In this document: positions 6,396 to 13,800 of the stretch, piece by piece
Position numbering within the stretch: the first letter of the stretch is position 1
How the letters are laid out: each line of letters starts with the position of its first letter
From: Clostridiales bacterium
Lineage (GTDB): Bacteria; Bacillota; Clostridia; Oscillospirales; Oscillospiraceae
DNA length: 23,388 nt
NCBI GenBank assembly: GCA_004553545.1
Contig: SFLD01000030.1
Span: forward strand, 1 to 23,388
Direction of reading: 5' to 3'
Notes under the pieces: generated by a model
What the model was told of the DNA's origin: nothing
Seen by the model: only the letters and a program-made list of their open reading frames with translations
The model's database searches: none
Position numbers and translations under genes: made by a program

Positions 6396-7121
6396 ATGCT
6401 CACGGCACTGGACCCGCTGCGCCAACTGGATCTCGCGTCGCTGCTGTTCCGGCTGGCGCTGGCCATGTTCTTCGGCGGAATGATCGGCATGGAGCGGGAG
6501 CGCAAGCGCCGCCCGGCGGGCTTCCGCACCTATATGCTGGTCTGCCTGGGAGCGACCCTGGCCGCCATCGTCAGCCAGTATAACTTCATCATGCTGAATA
6601 CCACCTTCTACGAGACCATGAAGGAAGTGGGCCGGACCACGGATGTCTCCCGCATCGGGGCCAAGGTCATCGGCGGCATCGGCTTTCTGGGCGCGGGCAC
6701 GGTGATCGTCACCGGCCGGCAGGAGGTGAAGGGCCTCACCACGGCGGCGGGACTCTGGGCCTCCGCCTGCATGGGCCTCGCTATCGGCGCGGGCTTCTAC
6801 GAGTGCGTGGTGCTGGCATTCGTGCTGATCTTCCTCTGCATCCGTCTGCTGCCGCCCCTGGAGAGCATGATGGTGGAGCGGGCCCGGAACATGAATCTCT
6901 ATGTGGAGTTCAGCTCCCTGGACGATGTGGGCGCCATCATCGGCCGCATCAAGTCCCAGGGCGCCCAGATCTATGAGGTGGACATCGAGCGGGGGACGGA
7001 GGAGTCCCACCACCGGCCCAGCGCGGTCTTTACCATCCGGCTGGACCACGCGGTCCACCACGCCCAGGTGATGGCGGCCATCTCCGAGCTGGAGAACGTC
7101 ACCACCATCGACGAGATTTAA
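6396..7121 (+). CDS. MgtC/SapB family membrane protein, first copy
   Basis: The 241-residue protein has the MgtC membrane domain in about residues 12-155, with IGMERERKRRPAGFRT at 30-45, GGIGFLGAGTVIV at 93-105 and VKGLTTAAGLWASA at 111-124. These are hallmark blocks of the family. A soluble C-terminal domain of the ACT-like kind follows from about residue 165. MgtC proteins are linked to survival at low Mg2+ and, in Salmonella, to inhibition of F-type ATP synthase; they are not proven Mg2+ transporters. The ATG at 6396 has GGGAGGAG immediately upstream; a longer in-frame TTG at 6315 would run through the leader terminator and lacks a ribosome-binding site. It is followed after 12 bases by a second copy. 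Confidence 0.9.
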   Translation: MLTALDPLRQLDLASLLFRLALAMFFGGMIGMERERKRRPAGFRTYMLVCLGATLAAIVSQYNFIMLNTTFYETMKEVGRTTDVSRIGAKVIGGIGFLGAGTVIVTGRQEVKGLTTAAGLWASACMGLAIGAGFYECVVLAFVLIFLCIRLLPPLESMMVERARNMNLYVEFSSLDDVGAIIGRIKSQGAQIYEVDIERGTEESHHRPSAVFTIRLDHAVHHAQVMAAISELENVTTIDEI

Positions 7122-7133
7122 GGAGGTGCGGCT

Positions 7134-7826
7134 GTGCTGTCCATTTTTGATCCCCTGCGGGACGTGACGCTGCTCTCCGTGGCAGTGCGGATGCTGCTGG
7201 CGGTGCTCTGCGGCGGCGCCATCGGCATCGAGCGGGAGTACAAGCGCCGTCCGGCGGGCTTCCGAACCCATATCCTCATCTGCCTGGGCGCGGCCATGGT
7301 GAGCCTCACCAGTGAGTTCCTGTTCCTTTACATGAAGTATTACCTAGATATCTCCCGGATGAGCGCGGCGGTGGCCTCCGGCATCGGCTTCATCGGCGCG
7401 GGCACCATCATCGTCACCCGCCGCCAGCGGGTGAAGGGCCTTACCACGGCGGCGGGACTCTGGGTGGCGGCCATCATCGGCATCGCCATCGGCTCCGGCT
7501 TTTATGAGGGCGGCATCGCCACCACCATTCTCGTGCTGCTGGCGGAGCTGGTCTTCTCCCGGCTGGAGTACCGGATCCTGGCCAACGCGCCGGAGATCAA
7601 TCTCTACATCGAATACCGGGACCGTGCCACCCTGGATGAGCTGCTGCATCTCTACCGGGAGCAGGGGCTCAAGGTGGTGAATCTGGAGATCACCCGCTCC
7701 AAGGGCAGCGAGAAGCACAACGCCTGCGCCATCTTCACCATCCGCATGGACCGCAAGCACACGGTGGAGGGCCTCCTGCGGGACATCATCGCCATCGACG
7801 GGGTGTTCCAGGTGGAGGAGCTATAA
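7134..7826 (+). CDS. MgtC/SapB family membrane protein, second copy
   Basis: The 230-residue protein is a tandem paralogue of the preceding gene, sharing IGIEREYKRRPAGFRTHI near 28-45, SGIGFIGAGTIIVTRRQ near 82-98 and the VKGLTTAAGLW block. The C-terminal ACT-like domain begins near residue 155. The GTG start at 7134 has AGGAGG (7121-7126) at seven bases, overlapping the last base of the upstream stop codon, so the two are translationally close and co-transcribed. The two copies could form a hetero-oligomer or serve different conditions; the sequence does not tell. No clear terminator with a T run follows at once; a dense hairpin field begins eight bases after the stop. Confidence 0.9.
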   Translation: MLSIFDPLRDVTLLSVAVRMLLAVLCGGAIGIEREYKRRPAGFRTHILICLGAAMVSLTSEFLFLYMKYYLDISRMSAAVASGIGFIGAGTIIVTRRQRVKGLTTAAGLWVAAIIGIAIGSGFYEGGIATTILVLLAELVFSRLEYRILANAPEINLYIEYRDRATLDELLHLYREQGLKVVNLEITRSKGSEKHNACAIFTIRMDRKHTVEGLLRDIIAIDGVFQVEEL

Positions 7827-7834
7827 AGAATTTT

Positions 7835-8083
7835 GCCCAAATGTACCGAGGAACATTTGGGCGAGGAGATCCCGAGCCAGCGCCCCTTTGGGGGCGCTGG
7901 CTCGATGATTTTCCACTCCGCTTGGGTGCAGACGAGGACCGCCCCTTTCGGGGCGGTCCTCGTCCACACGTCGCTTCGTGAGAGGGATTTTTCGTCACGT
8001 ACACGCCGTGACGAAAAATGATTCCGATTCTTTCCGCCGCCATTGGCGGCGGAAACCAGGAAGGGGCTTCGGCCCCTTTCTGG
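7835..8083. repeat. Cluster of six perfect or near-perfect hairpins
   Basis: Six inverted repeats follow each other: 7835-7862 (10 bp, loop 8), 7873-7904 (14 bp, loop TTTG), 7931-7964 (15 bp, loop TTTC), 7987-8019 (13 bp including T5/A5, loop 7), 8031-8055 (11 bp, loop ATT) and 8056-8083 (12 bp with one G-T, loop TTCG). The second and third share a CGCCCC-TTTS-GGGGCG core. Only the last is followed by a modest T run (ACTTTTC), so it may be the terminator of the mgtC pair. No convincing gene occupies 7827-8455: the open frames there are unsupported by ribosome-binding sites or protein-like sequence. Confidence 0.75.
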
Positions 8084-8093
8084 ACTTTTCCCA

Positions 8094-8375
8094 GGACGGG
8101 CGCGGGCGCTTCGCTGCGCGCTGGGGACGGGGGACGGGGGCCCCGGTGGGGTGCCTGCTTCTGTTGAGGGTGCCTGCGGTCCGGCTCGCTGCGGAGCGGC
8201 ATTGCCGGCGGGAGGGCCGCTGCGGCGGCGGGACGAGGGACGGGGGACGGCGTGCGGACGCTTCGCTGCGCACGCTGGGGACGAAGGACGGGCGCGGACG
8301 CTGCGCTGCGCGCCGGGGACGAGAGACGAGGGACGGGAGACGGGCGCGGGCGCTTTGCTGCGCGCCAGGGGACGG
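8094..8375. repeat. GC-rich repeat array with four covarying hairpin units
   Basis: Four related units with stems at 8099-8122, 8250-8275, 8291-8314 and 8343-8366 have a 12-base core of the form GRCGCTKYGCTG flanked by complementary arms. They are separated by runs of GGGACGR-type short repeats. The arms change together: the unit at 8250 has GCGTGCG/CGCACGC where the units at 8291 and 8343 have GGCGCG/CGCGCC. An isolated related hairpin (GCTC-GCTGCG-GAGC) lies between the first and second units. No coding role is apparent. Confidence 0.65.
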
Positions 8376-8391
8376 GAGATGAGGGTGCGGA

Positions 8392-8425
8392 AAGAGGCAG
8401 GGACCGGTTTGGTCCCTGCTTCTTT
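8392..8425. terminator. Terminator after the AGCS symporter gene
   Basis: AAGAGGCAGGGACC pairs with GGTCCCTGCTTCTT over 14 positions including one G-T, around a five-base loop. On the minus strand CTCTTTCC ends the hairpin, about 30 bases beyond the symporter stop at 8456. The plus strand reads TTCTTT on the other side, so it may work both ways. Confidence 0.7.
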
Positions 8426-8455
8426 GAAAGTGGATGGATCGGCGGGAGGAAGTGC

Positions 8456-9835
8456 TTACTTCTTTGCCAGGTGGTCGGCGCGGGCGATCTTGGCTACCTG
8501 GCCGCTGAGGACCAGCAGGGCCAGCAGGTTGGGGATGACCATGAGGCCGTTGAACATATCGCTCATGTCCCAGACCAGGCTCACCTTCTGGACGGAGCCC
8601 ACCACGATGAAGGCCAGGGCGATGAGGGCGTAGACAATGTTGGCGGCCTTGCTGCCGTGGAAGAGGGCATTGACGTTGGTCTTGCCGAAGAAATACCAGC
8701 CGATGATGGTGGAGAAGGCGAAAAACAGCATGCAGATGGCGACGAAGGGATTGCCGAAGCTGCCGAAGGCCTGGGAGAAGGCCGCCTGGGCCAGCTTTGT
8801 GGCGGTGAGGCCGCCCTCGGCCAGGGGCTGCAGCAGGCCGGAGGAGAGGATCACGAGAGCGGTGAGGGTCAGGACCACGAAGGTGTCGATGAAGACGCCC
8901 ATCATGGCGATGACGCCCTGCTCCTCGGGGTGCTTCACCTTGGCCATGGCGTGGGCGTGGGGGGTGGAGCCCATGCCAGCCTCGTTAGAGAAGAGGCCCC
9001 GGGCCACGCCGTAACGCATGGCCTCCTTCACGCCGAGGCCCGCCACGCCGCCGAAGATGGCCTGGGGATCGAAGGCGCAGATGAAGATGGACTTGACGGC
9101 GCTCCAGAGGGTGGCGTGATTGATGCAGAGGATGACGAGGCAGCCGATGATGTAGAAGACGGCCATGATGGGAACGACCTTCTCCGTGAAGGAGGCGATG
9201 CGCTGCACGCCGCCCAGGAAGATGAAGGCTGCCACCGCCGCCACGGCCAGGCCCACGGCGATCTTGGGGGTGCCGAAGGCGGTGTGGAAGGCGTCGCTGA
9301 TGGAGTTGGACTGGACCATGTTGCCCATGAAGCCCAAGGCCAGGATGATGGCCACGGAGAAAAAGCCCGCCAGGAACTTGCCGAAGCCGCCCCGGAAGGC
9401 CGCCCGGATGTAGTAGATAGGGCCGCCGGTGACGTGGCCGTTCTCATCCGTGGTGCGGTAGGTCTGGGCTAGGATGGCCTCGCCGTAGATGGTGGACATG
9501 CCGAAAAAGGCGCTGAGCCACATCCAGAAGATGGCCCCGGGGCCGCCGGAGTAGAGGGCCGTGGCGCAGCCGGAGATGTTGCCGGTGCCCACCTGGGCGG
9601 CGATGGCGGTGGCCAGGGCCTGGAAGGAGCTCATGCCGTCCTTGCCCGCTTTGTCGCCGGAGAGGGAGATGCTGCCGAAGAGCTGGCGGCAGCCCTGGCC
9701 GAACTTGCGCACCTGGACGAAGCGGGTGCGGATGGAGTAGAAAATGCCGGTGCCCAGCAGCAGGAACAGGAGCAGGAGCTGCTTGTTCCAGAGGACGTCA
9801 TTGACGGCTGCCACGATCTTGGTGATGAGTTCCAT
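8456..9835 (-). CDS. Sodium:alanine/glycine symporter (AGCS family)
   Basis: The 459-residue protein is a polytopic membrane carrier of the AGCS family, importing alanine or glycine with Na+. Visible family marks are QVGTGNISGCATAL at 81-94 and SGGPGAIFWMWLSAFFGM at 96-113, SNEAGMGSTPHAHA in the middle, and hydrophobic helices throughout. The ATG at 9835 was chosen over a longer frame because AAGGAAGGA lies directly upstream and the protein then begins with the usual short amphipathic segment; the longer frame would translate the riboswitch region. A tandem glycine riboswitch and terminator precede it, which favours glycine (or alanine) as substrate. Monocistronic, with a terminator after the stop. 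Confidence 0.93.
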   Translation of the reverse strand: MELITKIVAAVNDVLWNKQLLLLFLLLGTGIFYSIRTRFVQVRKFGQGCRQLFGSISLSGDKAGKDGMSSFQALATAIAAQVGTGNISGCATALYSGGPGAIFWMWLSAFFGMSTIYGEAILAQTYRTTDENGHVTGGPIYYIRAAFRGGFGKFLAGFFSVAIILALGFMGNMVQSNSISDAFHTAFGTPKIAVGLAVAAVAAFIFLGGVQRIASFTEKVVPIMAVFYIIGCLVILCINHATLWSAVKSIFICAFDPQAIFGGVAGLGVKEAMRYGVARGLFSNEAGMGSTPHAHAMAKVKHPEEQGVIAMMGVFIDTFVVLTLTALVILSSGLLQPLAEGGLTATKLAQAAFSQAFGSFGNPFVAICMLFFAFSTIIGWYFFGKTNVNALFHGSKAANIVYALIALAFIVVGSVQKVSLVWDMSDMFNGLMVIPNLLALLVLSGQVAKIARADHLAKK

Positions 9836-9924
9836 AGCGATCCTTCCTTTTTCGGCGGGGGCCATGGAAAAGAGAGACCGGCCCCGTCCCCCCTGGGGAC
9901 AGTGACCGGCTCGGAAAGCGCAAG

Positions 9925-9953
9925 AAAAACCCTCCGTCCTGGGGGACGGAAAG
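9925..9953 (-). terminator. Expression-platform terminator of the glycine riboswitch
   Basis: On the minus strand TCCGTCC-CCCA-GGACGGA, extended by three wobble or G-C pairs, is followed by TTTTTC. It lies eight bases after the second aptamer and 90 bases before the symporter start. A second hairpin further on (about 9870-9912, GTCCCC/GGGGAC with outer CCGG/CCGG) is followed by TCTTTT and may be a back-up. Confidence 0.8.
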
Positions 9954-9960
9954 CCTTGCC

Positions 9961-10130
9961 ACTCTGTCCTTTTGCCTGAGAGATTCCCGCGGGTCGCCCC
10001 GCGGCTTGCACCTTCGGCATCCAATTCAATGGACTTCTCCAGAGCCGCGTCCGTTCATAGTCCTCACCCGAGCCCGGGCACCTGAGAGTTTTACTCCTTC
10101 GGCAGGCGATCACTCGCCGTTCCCCTACGA
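9961..10130 (-). ncRNA. Tandem glycine riboswitch
   Basis: Minus strand. Two aptamers are recognisable by their conserved strings. The first, about 10130-10045, has GCCGAAGGAGTAAAACTCTC followed by AGGTGCCCGGGC. The second, about 10044-9961, has GCCGAAGGTGCAAGCC, then ATCTCTCAGGCAAAAGGAC followed by AGAG. This matches the glycine-aptamer consensus in tandem arrangement. The downstream terminator indicates transcriptional control of the symporter. In streptococci a comparable riboswitch upstream of an AGCS symporter acts as an off switch; the direction here cannot be settled by eye. Confidence 0.93.
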
Positions 10131-10162
10131 ACTTCACACGCCGTTATGTAGTTTGTGGGCAA

Positions 10163-10191
10163 AGCATAGCACGGAGGATGGCACTTGTCAA
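10163..10191 (-). promoter_or_regulatory. Promoter of riboswitch and symporter
   Basis: Minus strand: perfect -35 TTGACA (10191-10186), 17-base spacer, -10 TATGCT (10168-10163), about 30 bases before the first aptamer. Confidence 0.75.
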
Positions 10192-10247
10192 GTCCTTCCC
10201 ATAAAAACTTTTGTTCGCATCCGGGAGGCGTGGGAAAAGAAAATGTT

Positions 10248-10286
10248 GCCGGGACGGTTGTAAAACCCGGCGGAACGGTGTATAAT
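10248..10286 (+). promoter_or_regulatory. Promoter of the small membrane protein gene
   Basis: TTGTAA (10258-10263), 17-base spacer, TATAAT (10281-10286). An inverted repeat GCCGGG (10248-10253)/CCCGGC (10266-10271) brackets the -35 box and might be an operator. Confidence 0.75.
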
Positions 10287-10330
10287 GCCCTTATTCGTTC
10301 CCGATACCCTGGAATAAGGAGGACTCCCCC

Positions 10331-10516
10331 ATGAGCAAGACGGCACAGATGGTACTGAAGATCGTGGCGGCGGGCCTGGCCTTCGCGGCGCTGGTCTGCC
10401 TCATCGTCGGCAGCTGGCAGGACATGGCCAAGGGCTGCGGCTGCCTGAAAGAGCGGCTCCGCAAGCGCCGCTGCTCCGAGTACGATGACTATAACGACGC
10501 GGAGCTCTATCAGTAA
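10331..10516 (+). CDS. Small single-pass membrane protein, function unknown
   Basis: The 61-residue protein has a short N-terminal lead (MSKTAQ), one hydrophobic helix at about 8-28 (VLKIVAAGLAFAALVCLIVGS) and a charged tail with GCGC at 35-38, a basic stretch ERLRKRR and an acidic, tyrosine-containing end (EYDDYNDAELYQ). The ATG has AGGAGG nine bases upstream, a good promoter precedes it and a perfect terminator follows, so it is a real single-gene unit. The positive tail after the helix suggests a cytoplasmic C terminus. I recognise no named family. It could be a membrane anchor or a small stress protein, but nothing here decides this. Confidence 0.8.
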   Translation: MSKTAQMVLKIVAAGLAFAALVCLIVGSWQDMAKGCGCLKERLRKRRCSEYDDYNDAELYQ

Positions 10517-10536
10517 GGAAAGCGCCCGGAAAAGGG

Positions 10537-10568
10537 AAGGGACCGTCCGAAAGGACGGTCCCTTTTTT
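10537..10568 (+). terminator. Terminator after small membrane protein gene
   Basis: AAGGGACCGTCC-GAAA-GGACGGTCCCTT, a 12-bp perfect stem with a GAAA tetraloop, followed by more T residues (six T in total), 20 bases after the stop codon. Confidence 0.95.
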
Positions 10569-10622
10569 GCTGGATCTTCCGGGAGTCGCGTGCCCTCCGG
10601 GGGCCTGGGGAGGGAAGAAAAG

Positions 10623-10644
10623 AAAAAAGCCTGCCAGAGGCAGG
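10623..10644 (-). terminator. Minus-strand terminator just upstream of the rpoB promoter
   Basis: On the minus strand CCTGCC-TCT-GGCAGG is followed by C and TTTTTT, then CTTTTC. No minus-strand gene precedes it. It would stop any antisense transcript leaving the rpoB promoter region. Confidence 0.6.
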
Positions 10645-10653
10645 GAAAATGCC

Positions 10654-10682
10654 TTGACAGACGAAAATATTCATGGTAAAAT
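10654..10682 (+). promoter_or_regulatory. rpoB promoter, extended -10
   Basis: Perfect -35 TTGACA (10654-10659), 17-base spacer, -10 TAAAAT (10677-10682) preceded by TGG. The expected start is near 10689. Confidence 0.85.
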
Positions 10683-10688
10683 AAAGCG

Positions 10689-10896
10689 CTTATGATAACA
10701 AATGGGATACCCTCCCACTTTTTATCACTGTGACCAAGATAGCATACCTCACAGGAAAAAGCAAGAGCTGATAACAATGATTTTAACAACAAACCCGAGC
10801 GTGTCATTTTTGCACCGCAGTATCTCGGAAAGTTTATCCGCCCCGCCGGGAGGGACAGCCCCGGCGAGGAGGGAAGAAAGGTTGCGTGAATTTTAG
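10689..10896 (+). promoter_or_regulatory. rpoB leader region
   Basis: About 208 untranslated bases. Near the 5' end TGGGA-TACCC-TCCCA (10703-10717) is followed by CTTTTT, a weak terminator-like element. Near the 3' end CGCCGGG (10844-10850) pairs with CCCGGCG (10860-10866), directly before GAGGAGG (10866-10872). The run from GAGGAGG to the rpoB ATG is unusually long (24 bases). A TTG four-codon frame (10882-10896) with good spacing ends with TAG exactly abutting the ATG. No rplJ-rplL genes precede rpoB, so the usual L10-type leader control is not expected here. Confidence 0.5.
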
Positions 10897-13800
10897 ATGG
10901 CCAAAGACAAGTATTACGGAAAGACCCTTCGTAAGAACTTTGCCCGGCACGAGGAAGTCATGCCCATGCCCAACCTGCTGGAGATCCAGAAGAAATCCTA
11001 TCAGTGGTTCCTGGATACCGGTCTGCGCGAGGTCTTCGCGGACGTGGGTGCCATCGGCGACTACCAGGGCAATCTGGAGCTGAGCTTCATCGATTTCAAG
11101 ATGGATGAGCCCCCCAAGTACGACGTGGAGGAGTGCAAGGCCCGGGACGCCACCTACGCCGCTCCCCTGAAGGTCCGGGTGCGCCTGCGCAACAAGGAGA
11201 CCGAGGAGATCAAGGAGCAGGAGATCTTCATGGGCGACTTCCCGCTCATGACCCACTCCGGCACCTTCGTCATCAACGGCGCCGAGCGCGTGGTGGTCTC
11301 CCAGATCGTCCGCTCCCCCGGCGTTTACTACGGCAAGGAGCTGGACCTCAAGACCGACCTGCCCCTGCTGAGCTCCACCGTCATCCCCTACCGGGGCGCC
11401 TGGCTGGAGTATGAGACCGACGCCGCCGAGATGTTCTGGGTGCGCATCGACAAAAACCGCAAGATCCCCATCACCTGCCTCATCCGTGCTCTGGGCCTCA
11501 AGACCGACGCGGAGATCCGGGACCAGTTCGGGGACGATCCCCGCATTATGACCACCCTGGAGAAGGACCCCTCCAAGAGCTATGAGGACGCCATCCTCGA
11601 GATCTACCGCAAGCTCCGTCCCGGCGAGCCCCCCACGGTGGAGGCCGGCGAGACCCTGCTCAACAACCTCTTCTTCGATCCCCACCGCTACGATCTGTCC
11701 ATCGTGGGCCGGTATAAGTTCAACAAGAAGCTCTCCCTCTGGGGCCGGGTCTCCGGCTGCCGTCTGGTCTACCCCGCGGCGGACCCCGCCACCGGCGAGA
11801 TCCTCTTCGACCAGGGCCACCTCCTGAGCAAGGAGGACGCCCAGCTGCTGGACGCCGCCGGCGTGCCCGAGGTCACCGTGGAGTACAACGGCCAGAACAT
11901 CAAGGTCACCTCCAACAAGATGTGCGACCTCAGCCGCTACGTCTCCTTTGATCCCCTGGCCGAGTGCGGCATCAAGGAGCGGGTCCGCTACGAGGTCCTG
12001 CAGGACCTGCTGGCCCAGTACGGCAGCGACGAGGAGGAGCTCAAGCGCCAGCTCCGCTTCCACAAGGATGACCTGGTGCCCAAGCACATCGTGGTGGATG
12101 ATATCCTCTGCTCCATCAACTACATGAACGGCCTGGCCGTGGGTCTCTCCGGCAAGGACGACATCGACCACCTGGGCAACCGGCGCCTGCGCTGCGTGGG
12201 CGAGCTGCTGCAGAACCAGTTCCGCATCGGCTTCAGCCGCATGGAGCGGGTCATCCGGGAGCGCATGACCATCCAGGACCTGGACGTGGTGACCCCCCAG
12301 AGCCTCATCAACATCCGGCCCGTCACCGCCGCCATCAAGGAGTTCTTCGGCTCCAGCCCCCTGAGCCAGTTCATGGATCAGACCAACCCCCTGGCGGAGC
12401 TGACCCACAAGCGCCGTCTCTCCGCCCTGGGCCCCGGCGGCCTCTCCCGCGAGCGCGCCAACATGGAGGTCCGCGACGTCCACTACAGCCACTATGGCCG
12501 TATGTGCCCCATCGAGACCCCTGAAGGTCCCAACATCGGCCTGATCTCCTACCTCGCGACCTACGCCCGCATCAATGAGTACGGCTTCATCGAGACTCCC
12601 TACCGCAAGGTGGACAAGGAGACCTTCAAGGTCGCCGACGACGTCACCTATATGACCGCGGACGAGGAGGACAACTACATCGTCGGCCAGGCCACCGAGC
12701 CCACCGACGAGAACGGCTGCCTCATCAACGCCCGTATCACCTGCCGCCACCGGGACGAGATCGTGGAGGTCGACCGGGAGCGCGTCGATTACATCGACAT
12801 CTCCCCCCGGATGATGGTCTCCATCGCCACCGCCATGATCCCCTTCCTGCCCAACGACGACGCCAACCGCGCCCTGATGGGCGCCAACATGCAGCGCCAG
12901 GCCGTGCCTCTGCTGCGGCCCGAGGCCCCCATCGTGGGCACCGGCATGGAGCACAAGATCTGCATCGACTCCGAGGTCGTCATCCTGGCTGAGGGCGACG
13001 GCGAGGTCACCGCGGTGGACGCCCGCCACGTCAGCGTCCGCTACGACAACGGCGAGGTCAAGGACTACAAGCTCACCAAGTTCCTCCGCTCCAACCACGG
13101 CACCTGCATCAACCAGAAGCCCATCGTGGAGGTGGGCGAGCGGGTCCATGGCAAGCGCCTCAACGAGAAGGGCGAGTGGGAGGATCCCACCGTCCTGGCC
13201 GACGGACCCGCCACCGATCAGGGCGAGATCGCCCTGGGCCGCAATATCCTGGTCGGCTTCATGACCTGGGAAGGCTACAACTACGAGGACGCCGTCCTCC
13301 TCAACGAGCGTCTGGTCCGGGAGGACCTCTACACCTCCATCCACATCGAGGAGTATGAGATCGACTCCCGCGACACCAAGCTGGGCCCCGAGGAGATCAC
13401 CCGGGACATCCCCAACGTGGGCGAGGACGCCCTGAAGGACCTGGACGAGAACGGCATCATCCGCGTCGGCGCCGAGGTCCACTCCGGCGACATCCTGGTG
13501 GGCAAGGTCACCCCCAAGGGCGAGACCGACCTCACCGCAGAGGAGCGGCTGCTGCGGGCCATCTTCGGTGAGAAGGCCCGGGAGGTCCGCGATACCTCCC
13601 TGAAGGTCCCCCACGGCGAGAGCGGCATCATCCTCGACACCAAGGTCTTTACCCGGGAAGCCGGCGACGAGCTGGGGCCGGGCGTCAACCAGGTGGTCCG
13701 GGTCTATATCGCCCAGCGCCGCAAGATCCAGGTGGGCGACAAGATGGCAGGCCGCCACGGCAACAAGGGCGTCGTCTCCCGCGTGCTCCCCACCGAGGAT

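Noticed and set aside
7835..8375. CRISPR array
   Set aside because: The hairpins differ in sequence, spacing is irregular, and there are no regular direct repeats or cas genes.
7978..9472. Plus-strand open frames over the repeat array and symporter
   Set aside because: Arg/Gly-rich translations of GC-rich repeats or of the symporter's complement, with no ribosome-binding sites.
10702..10896. A 64-codon open frame in the rpoB leader
   Set aside because: No ribosome-binding site before the ATG and no protein-like features; only its last four codons are of possible interest as a coupling frame.
12343..12423. Rifampicin-resistance substitution in rpoB (Ala at the E. coli Ser522 position)
   Set aside because: Alanine there is normal in Firmicutes; the key Asp, His and Ser are all of the sensitive type.
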